The notes beneath the pieces were generated by a model that was given only the letters and a program-made list of their open reading frames with translations, was not told the DNA's origin and did no database searches. This document shows, piece after piece, positions 1-8,714 of a stretch of DNA of 64,000 bases. How positions within the stretch are numbered: the first letter of the stretch is position 1; each line of letters begins with the position of its first letter. Location: assembly GCF_014873535.1 (NCBI RefSeq), contig NZ_JADBEF010000001.1, positions 930,001 to 994,000 on the forward strand, given 5' to 3'. Made by a program: the position numbers and the translations under genes. This DNA is from Nonomuraea africana (GTDB taxonomy: Bacteria; Actinomycetota; Actinomycetes; Streptosporangiales; Streptosporangiaceae).

Positions 1-155
1 CCGGCCCCACGTCACATGCCCCAGCCGCAACATCTTGGTATAGCCCCCCTCTAGCACCGGGCGGCGACCGACGGTAGTCTCTCCCTAGTCACTTGTGATC
101 ATCCCAGGACGAGGCCGTTGGGGAAGGCGCACCTCGTACCGAAACGGGAGGTCCG

Positions 156-650
156 GTGTCTGCTCGTGGCGTGCTGTACGTCCACTCGGCTCAGCCCGCG
201 CTGTGCCCTCATATCGAATGGGCAGTCGCGGGTGTCCTTGGCGTGCCCGTAGACCTGACGTGGACGCCCCAACCTGCCGCGCCGAACGTGGTGCGCGCGC
301 AGGCCGAGTGGGAAGGACGCCCTGGCATCGCCGCGGCCATCACCTCCTCGCTCATGGGCTGGCAGCGCATCCGATTCGAGATCACCGAGGACGCCTCGCC
401 GGGGGTGGACGGGTCCAGGCACGCCTACACGCCGACGCTCGGCGCCTTCAACGCGGTGATCGGGGCGGCGGGGGACATCATGATCCCCGAGGACCGGCTG
501 CGGGCGGTGATGCTGATGGCCGCGCAGGGACGCTGCGTGCTGGAGGACGAGCTGGACAAGATGCTGGGCAAGCCCTGGGACGAGGAACTCGAACCGTTCC
601 GCTACGCGGGCGACGGCGCCCCGGTCCGCTGGCTCCACGCGGCAGTGTGA
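156..650 (+). CDS. DUF3145 family protein
   Basis: A 164-residue protein that I recognise as the actinobacterial DUF3145 family, whose function is unknown. The GTG start is preceded by a good ribosome site (ACGGGAGG, spacing about 5). There is no signal peptide or membrane segment, so it should be cytosolic. It is full length for the family. It converges on the fatty-acid operon, from which it is separated by a strong hairpin; from memory, DUF3145 genes commonly lie beside the fab cluster in actinomycetes, which supports the family call but not a role. Confidence 0.85.
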   Translation: MSARGVLYVHSAQPALCPHIEWAVAGVLGVPVDLTWTPQPAAPNVVRAQAEWEGRPGIAAAITSSLMGWQRIRFEITEDASPGVDGSRHAYTPTLGAFNAVIGAAGDIMIPEDRLRAVMLMAAQGRCVLEDELDKMLGKPWDEELEPFRYAGDGAPVRWLHAAV

Positions 651-692
651 CCTGCCCGACGGAGCGGCGGCCACATTCGGGCTCAAGCACGG

Positions 693-726
693 CTGTGCCC
701 CCTCGCCCGGAGGCGAAGGGGCACAG
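693..726. terminator. Bidirectional stem-loop between DUF3145 and accD
   Basis: Two 15-base arms (693-707 and 712-726) pair at 14 of 15 positions around a CGGA tetraloop. It lies between convergent genes, so it probably ends both transcripts. There is no clear T tract, as is common in high-GC actinomycetes. Confidence 0.65.
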
Positions 727-738
727 GCGGCAGAGATA

Positions 739-2163
739 CTACAGCGGGATGTTGCCGTGGGCGCCACGGGCCGGGGTGGCCGTGGCGAGCACCTTGGCGA
801 TCGCACCGCGCGTCTGGGCCGGGTCGATGACCTCGTCGATCACTCCGAGCTCCCTGGCCCGCTCCACCCCGCCCGCGAGCCGCTCGTGCTCCTGGGCCAG
901 GCGGTGCTCCAGCTCCGCGCGCTCCTCCTCGGGAGCGGCCGCCAGCTCGCGGCGCTTGAGGATGCGCACCGCCGCGACCGCGCCCATGACGGCGACCTCG
1001 GTCGTCGGCCAGGCGAAGACACGGGTGGCGCCGAGGGCACGGGAGTTCATCGCGATGTACGCGCCGCCGTACGCCTTCCTGGTGACCAGGGTGACGCGGG
1101 GCACGGACGCCTCGGCGAAGGCGTGCAGCAGCTTGGCGCCGCGGCGGACCACGCCGTCGTGCTCCTGCCCGACGCCGGGGAGGTAGCCGGGGACGTCCAC
1201 GAGGACAACCAGCGGCACCCCGAAGGCGTCACACATACGAACGAAGCGAGCGGCCTTCTCGGCGGACGTGGCGTCGAGGCAGCCGCCGAGACGCATCGGG
1301 TTGTTGGCGACGACGCCGACGGTCCTGCCCCCGAGGCGGCCGAGCGTCGTGACGATGTTGGGCGCCCACTTCGGGTGCAGCTCGATGCCGGGCTCGTCGA
1401 GCAGGCCGTTGACGAGCGGCTTGACGTCGTAGGCGCGGCGGGCCGACTCGGGCAGGAAGGCCGAGAAGTCGACCTCGTCGATCGAGGAGACGCGCACGCG
1501 GCCCTGGTGGCCGAGCAGCACGGCGATCTGGCGCGCCTTGACCAGCGCGTCGGCCTCGGTCTTGGTGACGATGTGCACGACGCCGCTGCGCTTGCTGTGC
1601 GGCTCGGGGCCGCCGAGCGCGGCGCTGGTGACCTCTTCGCCGGTGACGCTGCGCACGACGTCGGGTCCCGTCACGAAGATGCGGCCCTGGTCGGCGAGGA
1701 TGACGATGTCGGTGAGCGCGGGGCCGTAGGCGGCGCCGCCGGCGGCGGGGCCGACGACGACCGACAGCTGAGGGACGATGCCCGACGCCTTGGTCATGGC
1801 GGCGAAGACCCGGCCGACGGCGTGCAGCGACTCGACACCTTCGGCGAGTCGCGCACCACCGGAGTGCCAGACACCGATGACCGGCACCCGTTCACGGACG
1901 GCCACGTCGTAGGCGTGAACGATGTGCTCGCAGCCCTCGCTGCCCATCGCACCACCCTGGAAGCGGGCGTCGCTGCAGAACGCGACGACGGGAACACCCT
2001 CGACGCGGCCCATGGCGGCGAGCACGCCGCTCTTGTCCTGGGGGGAGATCAACCGCAGCGAGCCCTCGTCGAGCAGCGCGGTCAGGCGGACGATCGGATC
2101 GCGGGGATCGACGGGCGTCTCATCGGAGGCGCCGGTCACCACCCCGTTGTCGAGCACGGTCAT
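739..2163 (-). CDS. accD: Acyl-CoA carboxylase carboxyltransferase (beta) subunit
   Basis: A 474-residue carboxyltransferase of the propionyl/acetyl-CoA carboxylase beta type. It transfers CO2 from biotinylated carrier protein to acyl-CoA, supplying malonyl-CoA for the fatty-acid synthase encoded just upstream. Both crotonase-like halves are visible: the N half with the GGAR and GPAAGGAAYGPA segments, the C half with DVPGYLPG and the KAYGGAYIAM oxyanion region. It is the last gene of the fab operon, 11 bases after fabF. Substrate choice (acetyl or longer acyl-CoA) cannot be read from the sequence. No biotin carboxylase gene is in this window. Confidence 0.9.
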   Translation of the reverse strand: MTVLDNGVVTGASDETPVDPRDPIVRLTALLDEGSLRLISPQDKSGVLAAMGRVEGVPVVAFCSDARFQGGAMGSEGCEHIVHAYDVAVRERVPVIGVWHSGGARLAEGVESLHAVGRVFAAMTKASGIVPQLSVVVGPAAGGAAYGPALTDIVILADQGRIFVTGPDVVRSVTGEEVTSAALGGPEPHSKRSGVVHIVTKTEADALVKARQIAVLLGHQGRVRVSSIDEVDFSAFLPESARRAYDVKPLVNGLLDEPGIELHPKWAPNIVTTLGRLGGRTVGVVANNPMRLGGCLDATSAEKAARFVRMCDAFGVPLVVLVDVPGYLPGVGQEHDGVVRRGAKLLHAFAEASVPRVTLVTRKAYGGAYIAMNSRALGATRVFAWPTTEVAVMGAVAAVRILKRRELAAAPEEERAELEHRLAQEHERLAGGVERARELGVIDEVIDPAQTRGAIAKVLATATPARGAHGNIPL

Positions 2164-2174
2164 CTATGGCTCCC

Positions 2175-3407
2175 TCAGTGCGTGGTGAAGACGACGGTCA
2201 CGTTGTGGCCGCCGAATCCGAACGAGTTGTTGACCGCGGCGATGTCGCCTTCTGGGAGCTTGCGCGACTCACCGTGGACAAGGTCGACCTCGATGCCGTC
2301 GTCGGGGTTGGCCAGGTTGATGGTGGCGGGCACGACACGGTCCTCGAGGGCCATGATCGTGAAGACCGACTCGATGCCGCCGGCGCCGCCGAGCAGGTGG
2401 CCCGTCATCGACTTGGTCGAGGTGACCAGCGGGTGCGTGCCGATGGCCTTGGCCACCGCCTGAACCTCGATGACGTCGCCCGCGGGCGTGGAGGTGCCGT
2501 GCGCGTTGATGTGCTTGATGTCGTGGCCCGTCACACCGGCGTCGGTGAGCGCCTGGGTCATCGCCATGATGACGCCTCTGCCCTCGGGCTCGGGCTGGGT
2601 GATGTGGTGGGAGTCGGCGGAGTAGCCGACGCCGGCGGCGTAGGCGTAGATGCGGGCGCCGCGCGCCTTGGCGTGCTCCTCGCTCTCCAGCACCACGATG
2701 CCCGCGCCCTCGCCGAGCACGAACCCGTCGCGGTCGCGGTCCCACGGACGGGAGGCGCCCTGCGGGTCGTCGTTGCGGGTCGACATGGCCCGCGCCGCCG
2801 CGAAGGCGGCGATGTTGAGCGGGTGGATGGCGGCCTCGGTGCCACCGGCCACGACCACGTCGGCACGGCCCGACCTGATCATCTCCATCGCGTAGCCGAT
2901 CGCCTCGGCGCCGGAGGCGCAGGCGGAGACGGTGGCGTGGACGCCCGCCTGGGCGCCCAGGTCGAGACCGATCCAGGCGGCGGGGCCGTTCGGCATGAGC
3001 ATGGGCACGGTGAACGGCGAGAGCCTGTTCCAGCCCTTCTCCTTGAACGTGTCGTAGGCCGACAGCGTCGTGGTGATGCCGCCGATGCCGCTCGAGACGA
3101 CGACGCCGAGCCTCTCGGGCGCCACCTGCGGGGCGCCGGCGTGCTGCCAGGCCTCGCGCGCGGCGACCAGGGCGAGCTGCTCGCTGCGGTCGAGGCGACG
3201 GGCCTCGGGCCGCGGCAGCACCTCGGACGGGTCGACGGCCGCGACGCCCGCGAACTTCACGGGGACGCTGTCGACCCAGTCCTCGGTGAGGGACCGCACA
3301 CCAGACTGACCGGCGAGGAGCGCCGACCAGGTCGAGGTGACGTCTCCACCGAGGGGCGTCGTCGCGCCGAGCCCGGTGACGACGACTCGTGCCCGGTTTG
3401 CACTCAC
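2175..3407 (-). CDS. fabF: Beta-ketoacyl-ACP synthase II
   Basis: A 410-residue elongating condensing enzyme that joins malonyl-ACP to acyl-ACP. The catalytic triad is intact: Cys163 in SACASG, His303 in NAHGTSTPAGD and His337 in GHLLGGAGG. Length is normal for FabF. It follows acpP by 33 bases in the same operon. The linked fabD, fabH and acpP and the absence of a chain-length-factor partner, ketoreductase or cyclases mark it as primary metabolism and not a type II polyketide synthase. Confidence 0.95.
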   Translation of the reverse strand: MSANRARVVVTGLGATTPLGGDVTSTWSALLAGQSGVRSLTEDWVDSVPVKFAGVAAVDPSEVLPRPEARRLDRSEQLALVAAREAWQHAGAPQVAPERLGVVVSSGIGGITTTLSAYDTFKEKGWNRLSPFTVPMLMPNGPAAWIGLDLGAQAGVHATVSACASGAEAIGYAMEMIRSGRADVVVAGGTEAAIHPLNIAAFAAARAMSTRNDDPQGASRPWDRDRDGFVLGEGAGIVVLESEEHAKARGARIYAYAAGVGYSADSHHITQPEPEGRGVIMAMTQALTDAGVTGHDIKHINAHGTSTPAGDVIEVQAVAKAIGTHPLVTSTKSMTGHLLGGAGGIESVFTIMALEDRVVPATINLANPDDGIEVDLVHGESRKLPEGDIAAVNNSFGFGGHNVTVVFTTH

Positions 3408-3440
3408 GTGGTTACGCTCCTTGCTGATCAGAAGGGGTTT

Positions 3441-3680
3441 TCAGGCCTGGATGAAGTTGAGGACGTCCTTGACCGTCTTCAGGTTCTTGAGCTGGTCGTC
3501 GGGAATCTCGACGCCGAACTCGTCCTGAGCGGCCACGGCGATCTCGACCATGGACAGGGAGTCGATGTCGAGGTCGTCCACGAAGCTCTTCTCCGGGGTG
3601 ACCTCGGACGCCGGGATCCCAGTGATCTCGTTGACGATCTTGCCGAGGCCCTCGAGGATCTCCTGCTCGCTGACTGCCAT
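3441..3680 (-). CDS. acpP: Acyl carrier protein
   Basis: A 79-residue acyl carrier protein that carries the growing chain on 4'-phosphopantetheine. Ser41 in the DSL motif (DIDSLSMVE) is the attachment site. The protein is very acidic, as expected. I chose the ATG at 3680 over an upstream in-frame start at 3734 because it has a strong AAAGGAGAA ribosome site and gives the normal family length. It sits between fabH and fabF. Confidence 0.95.
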   Translation of the reverse strand: MAVSEQEILEGLGKIVNEITGIPASEVTPEKSFVDDLDIDSLSMVEIAVAAQDEFGVEIPDDQLKNLKTVKDVLNFIQA

Positions 3681-3735
3681 GTCGGTAGTTCTCCTTTGAG
3701 TTTCTTCTTGGGTGTTGTACGGCGAGCCGTACAAG

Positions 3736-4692
3736 TTACGGGATCTCGACGACTTGGCCGGCGAAGGTCAGGCCGGCGCCGAAGCCGAGAAGGAGGGCCA
3801 GCTGGCCCGACTGCACCTCGCCGCGCTCGATCATGCGTGAGAGCGCGAGCGGGATGGAGGCCGCCGAGGTGTTGCCCGCCAGGACGATGTCGCGGGCGAT
3901 GACGGCGTTGTCCGCGCCGAGCTTGCGGGCGATGGACTCGATGATGCGCAGGTTGGCCTGGTGCGGGACGAACGCGGCCAGATCGGCGGGGTCCACTCCG
4001 GCACGCTCGCAGGCCTCCCTGGCCACCGGGTGAAGCGCGGTGGTGGCCCAGCGGAACACGGTCTGTCCTTCCTGGTGGAGGAAGGAGTCGCGGTCCTTGA
4101 TGATGATCGCGTCGTACTTGTCGCCCGCGCTGCCCCAGACCACGGGGCCGATGCCGGGGGTCTCGGAGGCGGTGACCACGGCGGCGCCCGCGCCGTCGGC
4201 GAAGATCACCGCGGTGGCCCGGTCGCTCCAGTCGACCCACTGAGAGAGCTTCTCGGTGCCGACGACCAGCACGTTCTTGGCCGAGCCCGCCCGTACGGCG
4301 GCGCTGGCGGTGCCGAGCGCGTAGCAGAAGCCCGCGCACGCGGCGTTGACGTCGAAGGCGCCGGGGGAGTCGATGCCCAGGCGGTGGGCCACCCGCGCGG
4401 CCGCGTTGGGGATCTGCGACTCGAGCGTGCAGGAGGCCACGATCACCAGGTCGATGTCGGCGGCGTCGAGACCCGAGCCCGCGAGCGCCTTGCCGCCCGC
4501 CTGGACCGCCATGTCGATCTCGGTCTCGGACGGCGGGGCGACCCTGCGCTCCTTGATGCCGACCCTCGACTGGATCCACTCGTCGTTGGTCTCGATGGTC
4601 TTGGCCAGGTCGTCGTTGGTGACGATGTTGGCGGGCTGGTAGTGGCCGAACGCCAGGATCTTCGCCCCTGGGGCGGCGTCGGGAATCCTCAT
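3736..4692 (-). CDS. fabH: Beta-ketoacyl-ACP synthase III
   Basis: A 318-residue initiating condensing enzyme that joins an acyl-CoA primer to malonyl-ACP. The active-site Cys119 lies in AACAGFCY; the His (VPHQAN) and Asn (AGNTSA) are both present. In actinomycetes this enzyme generally favours branched primers, which is family knowledge. Its ATG overlaps the fabD stop as ATGA, indicating translational coupling. Confidence 0.95.
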   Translation of the reverse strand: MRIPDAAPGAKILAFGHYQPANIVTNDDLAKTIETNDEWIQSRVGIKERRVAPPSETEIDMAVQAGGKALAGSGLDAADIDLVIVASCTLESQIPNAAARVAHRLGIDSPGAFDVNAACAGFCYALGTASAAVRAGSAKNVLVVGTEKLSQWVDWSDRATAVIFADGAGAAVVTASETPGIGPVVWGSAGDKYDAIIIKDRDSFLHQEGQTVFRWATTALHPVAREACERAGVDPADLAAFVPHQANLRIIESIARKLGADNAVIARDIVLAGNTSAASIPLALSRMIERGEVQSGQLALLLGFGAGLTFAGQVVEIP

Positions 4693-5597
4693 TTGATCAG
4701 CTCCCTGGCCGCGTCGAGGTCGTCGGGGGTCTTCAGCGCGACGGTCTGCACGCCGCGCAGGGCGCGCTTGGCCAGGCCCGTCAAAGTGCCGCCGGGCAGC
4801 AGCTCGACCATCGTGGTGACGCCGAGCGCGGCCATGGTCTCCATGCAGGAGTCCCAGCGGACGGGGTTGCTGACCTGGTTGACCAGGAGCTCCACGAACT
4901 CGGCGCCGGTGTCGACGACCTGGCCGTGGGCGTTGGACAGCAGCTTGGTGTGCGGATCGCCGGGCGTGACCGCGGCCGCGGCCTGGCGCAGCTGGTCGAC
5001 CGCGGGAGCCATGTGGACGGTGTGGAAGGCGCCGGCGACCGACAGCGGGATCAGCCTGGCGCGGGCCGGCGGCTCCTCCTTGAAGGCGGCCAGCTGCTCG
5101 AGCGTGCCCGCCGCGACGATCTGACCGGCGCCGTTGATGTTGGCGGGGGTCAGGCCGTGCCTGTCGATGGCGGCCAGCACGTCGGCCTCGACGCCGCCGA
5201 GCACGGCGGTCATGCCGGTCTCGGTGACCGCGGCGGCCTTGGCCATGGCCTGGCCGCGCTCGCGGATCAGCGTCAGCGCCTGCTCGGGGGTCAGCACTCC
5301 GGCCAGGGCGGCGGCGGCGAACTCGCCGACGCTGTGCCCGGCCAGCAGATCGGGGCGGGCGCCCAGCGCCTCGGCGGCGGCCAGCGCGGCGGCCACGAGC
5401 AGCGGCTGGGCGACGGCGGTGTCACGGATCTCGTCGGCGTCGGCGGTGGTGCCGTAGGCGATCAGGTCGAGCCCGACAACCTCCGACCATGCGGAAAGCC
5501 TGTCCCTGAGGCCGGGTAGCTCTAGCCAGGGTGTCAGGAAGCCTGGGGTCTGGGCGCCTTGGCCCGGAGCGACGAGTACGAACACGGATTCCACCAT
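4689..5597 (-). CDS. fabD: Malonyl-CoA:ACP transacylase
   Basis: A 302-residue acyltransferase that loads malonyl groups on ACP. The nucleophile Ser89 lies in GHSVGEF, the oxyanion segment is APGQGAQ near residue 10, and the catalytic His is in GAFHTVHM. It is the first gene of the fabD-fabH-acpP-fabF-accD operon and overlaps fabH by 4 bases. The start is slightly uncertain: ATG at 5597 is followed at once by a GTG, and neither has a strong ribosome site. A palindrome upstream is a likely regulator site. Confidence 0.93.
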   Translation of the reverse strand: MVESVFVLVAPGQGAQTPGFLTPWLELPGLRDRLSAWSEVVGLDLIAYGTTADADEIRDTAVAQPLLVAAALAAAEALGARPDLLAGHSVGEFAAAALAGVLTPEQALTLIRERGQAMAKAAAVTETGMTAVLGGVEADVLAAIDRHGLTPANINGAGQIVAAGTLEQLAAFKEEPPARARLIPLSVAGAFHTVHMAPAVDQLRQAAAAVTPGDPHTKLLSNAHGQVVDTGAEFVELLVNQVSNPVRWDSCMETMAALGVTTMVELLPGGTLTGLAKRALRGVQTVALKTPDDLDAARELIK

Positions 5598-5655
5598 GCC
5601 CTGTAGAAGTCCGACACGCGGATGGAGATCCGTACGAACTTTGTCCCAGGGGTTT

Positions 5656-5670
5656 TGTAGGAACCCTACA
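5656..5670. promoter_or_regulatory. Palindrome in the fasR-fabD gap, candidate FasR operator
   Basis: Perfect 6-base arms TGTAGG and CCTACA flank a 3-base spacer. It lies about 60 bases upstream of the fabD start and just after the fasR stop, where the fab promoter should be. FasR of Streptomyces activates this operon by binding this gap (literature from memory); binding to this exact sequence is inference. Confidence 0.5.
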
Positions 5671-5688
5671 GCGGAGGTTTCGGGGGCG

Positions 5689-6870
5689 TTACGTTAGAGC
5701 ACGCCAGGTTACGGCGCTCTCCGTGAGCCTGCCCAGGATGAGCCCGACCTGCAACGTGAAGGCCGATCTGCCCTCGGTCGGCTGGTAGCCGGTCAGCTCG
5801 GTGATCTTCTTCAGTCGGTACCTGACCGTGTTCGGATGGACGAACAGCAGCCGGGCCGTGGCCTCCAGCGAGGTGCCCTGCTCCAGGTAGGTGGCGAGGG
5901 TGTCGAGCAGCGGCGTGCCGGCCAGCGGCAGGTAGACGTTCTCGACGAGCTGCTGCCTGGCGTCGTCGTCGCCGTCGAGCGCCCGCTCGGCCAGCAGGTC
6001 CTCCGCGTGGACCGGCCGCGGCGCGTCGGGCCAGCCGGGGGAGGCCTTCAGCCCGGCGATCGCGGCCCGCGCCGAACGGGCGGCCGCGTGCAGGTCGGGC
6101 ACCTCGGGGCCGATGACGATCGGTCCGGGGCCGAAGCGCGGCACCACCTGCCTGGCGGCGTGGTCCACGTTGTCGGCGCCGCCGACGATCACGATGAGCC
6201 GGTCGGCCTGCACACCCGCGAGCAGGTCCATGCCGATGCGCCTGCCCTTCTCGCGCAGGCCGTCGATGACCGCGCGTGGGTCCTCGTCGGGGGCGTGCCC
6301 CGCGATCACCACGACGGGGGCCGACGTCCAGCCGAGCGCCGCGGCCCAGGAGTGCAGCCCGTCGTCGACCTCGCCGCGCACCAGCGCGTCGACGATCAGC
6401 GCCTCGAGCCTGGCGTCCCAGGCGCCGCGGGCCTCGGCCTCGCGGGCGTAGACCTGGGCGGCGGCGAAGGCCACGTCGCGCGTGTAGCGGAGCATGGCCT
6501 GCTCCAGCTGGTCGCCGCCGCCGGGCGCGGCCAGCTCGTCGGTCATGGTCTCGACGACCTCGACGACGATGCGGACGATGTCGACCGTCTGCTGCAGCGA
6601 GATGGAGCGCTTCAGCTCGCGCGGGGCCGTGCCGAAGAACTCGATGCTCGGGGTGGGACGGCCCTCGCCCGCGTGAGCGAACCACTCGACGAAGGCGGCG
6701 ATGCCGGCCTGGGCGACCAGGCCGACCCACGAGCGGTCCTCTGCCGACAGGGCGCGGAACCACGGCAGCCGCTCGTCCATGCGCGCCATGGCGGCGGTGC
6801 CGAGGGTGCCCATGTTGCGCTCGAGACGCCTGGTGGTGTCTTCCCTGGTCCGCTCCTCGTGGTCCTTCAC
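5689..6870 (-). CDS. fasR: PucR-type transcriptional activator, FasR-like
   Basis: A 393-residue regulator whose C-terminal helix-turn-helix (about residues 340-368, with HPNTVRYRLKKI) is the PucR/CdaR type. The central region is consistent with the GGDEF-like fold of this family. It lies immediately upstream of fabD on the same strand, the arrangement of Streptomyces fasR, which activates fatty-acid synthesis genes. The start is the first ATG; a shorter start near the first MARMDERLPWF segment is possible. Confidence 0.85.
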   Translation of the reverse strand: MKDHEERTREDTTRRLERNMGTLGTAAMARMDERLPWFRALSAEDRSWVGLVAQAGIAAFVEWFAHAGEGRPTPSIEFFGTAPRELKRSISLQQTVDIVRIVVEVVETMTDELAAPGGGDQLEQAMLRYTRDVAFAAAQVYAREAEARGAWDARLEALIVDALVRGEVDDGLHSWAAALGWTSAPVVVIAGHAPDEDPRAVIDGLREKGRRIGMDLLAGVQADRLIVIVGGADNVDHAARQVVPRFGPGPIVIGPEVPDLHAAARSARAAIAGLKASPGWPDAPRPVHAEDLLAERALDGDDDARQQLVENVYLPLAGTPLLDTLATYLEQGTSLEATARLLFVHPNTVRYRLKKITELTGYQPTEGRSAFTLQVGLILGRLTESAVTWRALT

Positions 6871-6900
6871 GCCTCTAGAGTGCCAGGTCCTGAGGAGTGC

Positions 6901-7335
6901 TCAGATGACGGCCACCGCGGTGATGAGCCCGATCGCCAGATGGGTGACGGCCAGCAGGCGGGCGCCGGGCTGCAGCTCGCTCTCCTTGATCAGCTCGCGC
7001 ACCGAGATGCCCGCGACCAGGTCGAAGACCAGCATGGCCACGGTCTGCATAGCGATGCCGACCAGCCCGAACACCGCGGTGGCCAGCAGGCCCTCGTGCA
7101 GCGCGCCGCCCGACGACCAGATGGAGGCGGCGACGATCAGTCCGACCGCGGCCAGGCCCGAGGTGGCCAGCAGCGTGGCGTTGGGGTTGCGCTCGATCTT
7201 GATCACCGCGCTGAGCTTGCCGGGGGTGGCCAGGTCGATGGCGTAGAAGCCGACGATCAGCAGGACCATGCCGAGGACGGCGTAGGCGGCGATCGCGAGC
7301 GCGCCCGAGAGGAGGTTGTCGACCAGTGGGGACAT
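6901..7335 (-). CDS. DUF350 integral membrane protein (YjfL-like)
   Basis: A 144-residue membrane protein with about four transmembrane segments and little else, fitting DUF350. It is the last gene of a four-gene operon, 9 bases after the ATP-grasp ligase. In enterobacteria DUF350 (YjfL) is likewise encoded with a glutathionylspermidine-synthase-like ligase and a DUF1190 lipoprotein, from memory. Its biochemical role is unknown; the membrane location suggests the operon acts at the cell envelope. Confidence 0.8.
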   Translation of the reverse strand: MSPLVDNLLSGALAIAAYAVLGMVLLIVGFYAIDLATPGKLSAVIKIERNPNATLLATSGLAAVGLIVAASIWSSGGALHEGLLATAVFGLVGIAMQTVAMLVFDLVAGISVRELIKESELQPGARLLAVTHLAIGLITAVAVI

Positions 7336-7344
7336 GGGGTGCCT

Positions 7345-8499
7345 TTACAGCTCGATGCGATGAGGAACGAAGGACGAGGTGTCGTCGGTGATCAATCCTG
7401 CCGTCTCGCGGATGCCGAGTCCCGCGGACTCGTCGGCGACCACCCACGCCCCGAGCACGGGCCGCTGCCCTTCGAAGGAGGGTAGCGCCTCGAAGCCCTG
7501 GTAGACGTGCCCTTCGGCGCCGTAGGAGCCGGGGGTCTCCACCTGGTGGGAGGGGGAGACGATCCGCATGGAGGCGCCCTCTCTTCCCAGGAGCGGCTTG
7601 ACGATGTACGAGGTCAGCTCGCGCGGGCCGTCCAGGTAGGCGGGAAGCAGGTTCGGATGGCCGGGATAGAGCTCCCACAGCAGCGCGAGCAGCGCCTTGT
7701 TCGACAGCAGCGCCTTCCACAGCGGCTCGATCCACGTGGTCGAGGCGGCGTGCCGTACGGCGTGCTCGCCGAACCTGTCGGCCAGCATCCACTCCCACGG
7801 ATAGAGCTTGAAGGCCGAGCGGAGCACCCGGCCGCCGGTGTCGACGAAGCGCCTGTTGAGCGGGTCCCAGCCGATGTCCTCCATCGCGATGGCGACCGTC
7901 GTCAGCCCCGCCTGCTCGGCCGTCTCCTGCAGGTAGGCGACCGTCATCGCCTCCTCGCCGGTCTCGTCCATGTTCGTCCAGGCGAAGTGGGTCGGCCCCG
8001 TGGGCAGGACCAGCTCGCGCCACCTGTCGATGAGGCGCTCGTGGATGGAGTTCCACTGGTCGTCGCCGGGGAAGCGGTCCTGCAGCCAGTACCACTGCAC
8101 GACGCTCGACTCCAGCAGCGAGGTCGGGGTGTCGGCGTTGTACTCCAGCAGCTTCGGCGGGGAGACGCCGTCGTGGCGCAGGTCGAAGCGGCCGTAGACG
8201 TGCGGGTCGCGCCGCTCCCACGAGCGGGCGATCTCCTGCCAGGTCCACTCGGGCAGCTTGAAGTCGGCGAAGCGCCGCTCGGCGATCACGTGCTCGACCG
8301 CCGCGAGGCACATCCGGTGCAGCTCCTCGACCTGCGCCTCGAGGTCGAGCACCTGCTCCATGGAGAAGACGTAGTGGACGGACTCGTCCCAGTAGGGGCG
8401 GGGCAGGTGCGCGGCCTGCACCGAGCGGTGGAAGGCCAGGCCCTGGCCCTCGACGATCTTCTCCCAGCCCTGGCGGGGAGTGTCGTGCTCGCGTCGCAT
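7345..8499 (-). CDS. Glutathionylspermidine-synthase-like ATP-grasp ligase (YgiC/YjfC-like)
   Basis: A 384-residue member of the glutathionylspermidine synthase family, ATP-grasp enzymes that form amide bonds between a carboxylate and an amine. The family segment LEYNADTPTSLLE (near residue 115) and the nucleotide-binding lysine region YIVKPLLGREGASM are present. There is no amidase domain, and actinomycetes do not make glutathione, so the true substrates must differ. Its start overlaps the stop of the small lipoprotein gene as TGATG. It is probably an amidoligase acting on a small molecule or on the neighbouring envelope proteins (inference). Confidence 0.85.
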   Translation of the reverse strand: MRREHDTPRQGWEKIVEGQGLAFHRSVQAAHLPRPYWDESVHYVFSMEQVLDLEAQVEELHRMCLAAVEHVIAERRFADFKLPEWTWQEIARSWERRDPHVYGRFDLRHDGVSPPKLLEYNADTPTSLLESSVVQWYWLQDRFPGDDQWNSIHERLIDRWRELVLPTGPTHFAWTNMDETGEEAMTVAYLQETAEQAGLTTVAIAMEDIGWDPLNRRFVDTGGRVLRSAFKLYPWEWMLADRFGEHAVRHAASTTWIEPLWKALLSNKALLALLWELYPGHPNLLPAYLDGPRELTSYIVKPLLGREGASMRIVSPSHQVETPGSYGAEGHVYQGFEALPSFEGQRPVLGAWVVADESAGLGIRETAGLITDDTSSFVPHRIEL

Positions 8500-8714
8500 C
8501 AGGATCCCGTCGAGGTGCGGTTGCCGAAGCCGTTGGTGGAGATCTTCCCCGCGCGGGTGAGCTCCTCGCCGCTGGTGGTGACGACGTAGGAGTCGCGGGG
8601 ACGGGCGGTGGTGCCGTCGGAGACGTCGGGGGAGGCGCAGCCGGTCAGGACGACCGCCGACAGGGTCACGAGGGCACCCAGCGAGACCGAGCGCGAGGAG
8701 AGTCCGCGCGGCAT
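8499..8714 (-). CDS. Small lipoprotein with Gly/Ser tail
   Basis: A 71-residue protein with an N-terminal signal peptide ending in a lipobox (VLTGC, Cys near residue 26), so it should be lipid-anchored outside the membrane. Only about 45 residues remain after cleavage. Its C-terminal part (TTARP ... NGFGNRTSTGS) resembles that of the upstream membrane protein (TTVRP ... KGGFGGRGGGGS). It overlaps both neighbours by one base (TGATG junctions), so the three genes are translationally coupled. No family is recognised with certainty; a link to DUF1190 is possible. Confidence 0.7.
   Translation of the reverse strand: MPRGLSSRSVSLGALVTLSAVVLTGCASPDVSDGTTARPRDSYVVTTSGEELTRAGKISTNGFGNRTSTGS

Noticed and set aside
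2175..5597. Type II polyketide synthase cluster
   Set aside because: The condensing enzymes and ACP are the normal fabD-fabH-acpP-fabF set with a FasR regulator; there is no chain-length factor, cyclase or tailoring gene.
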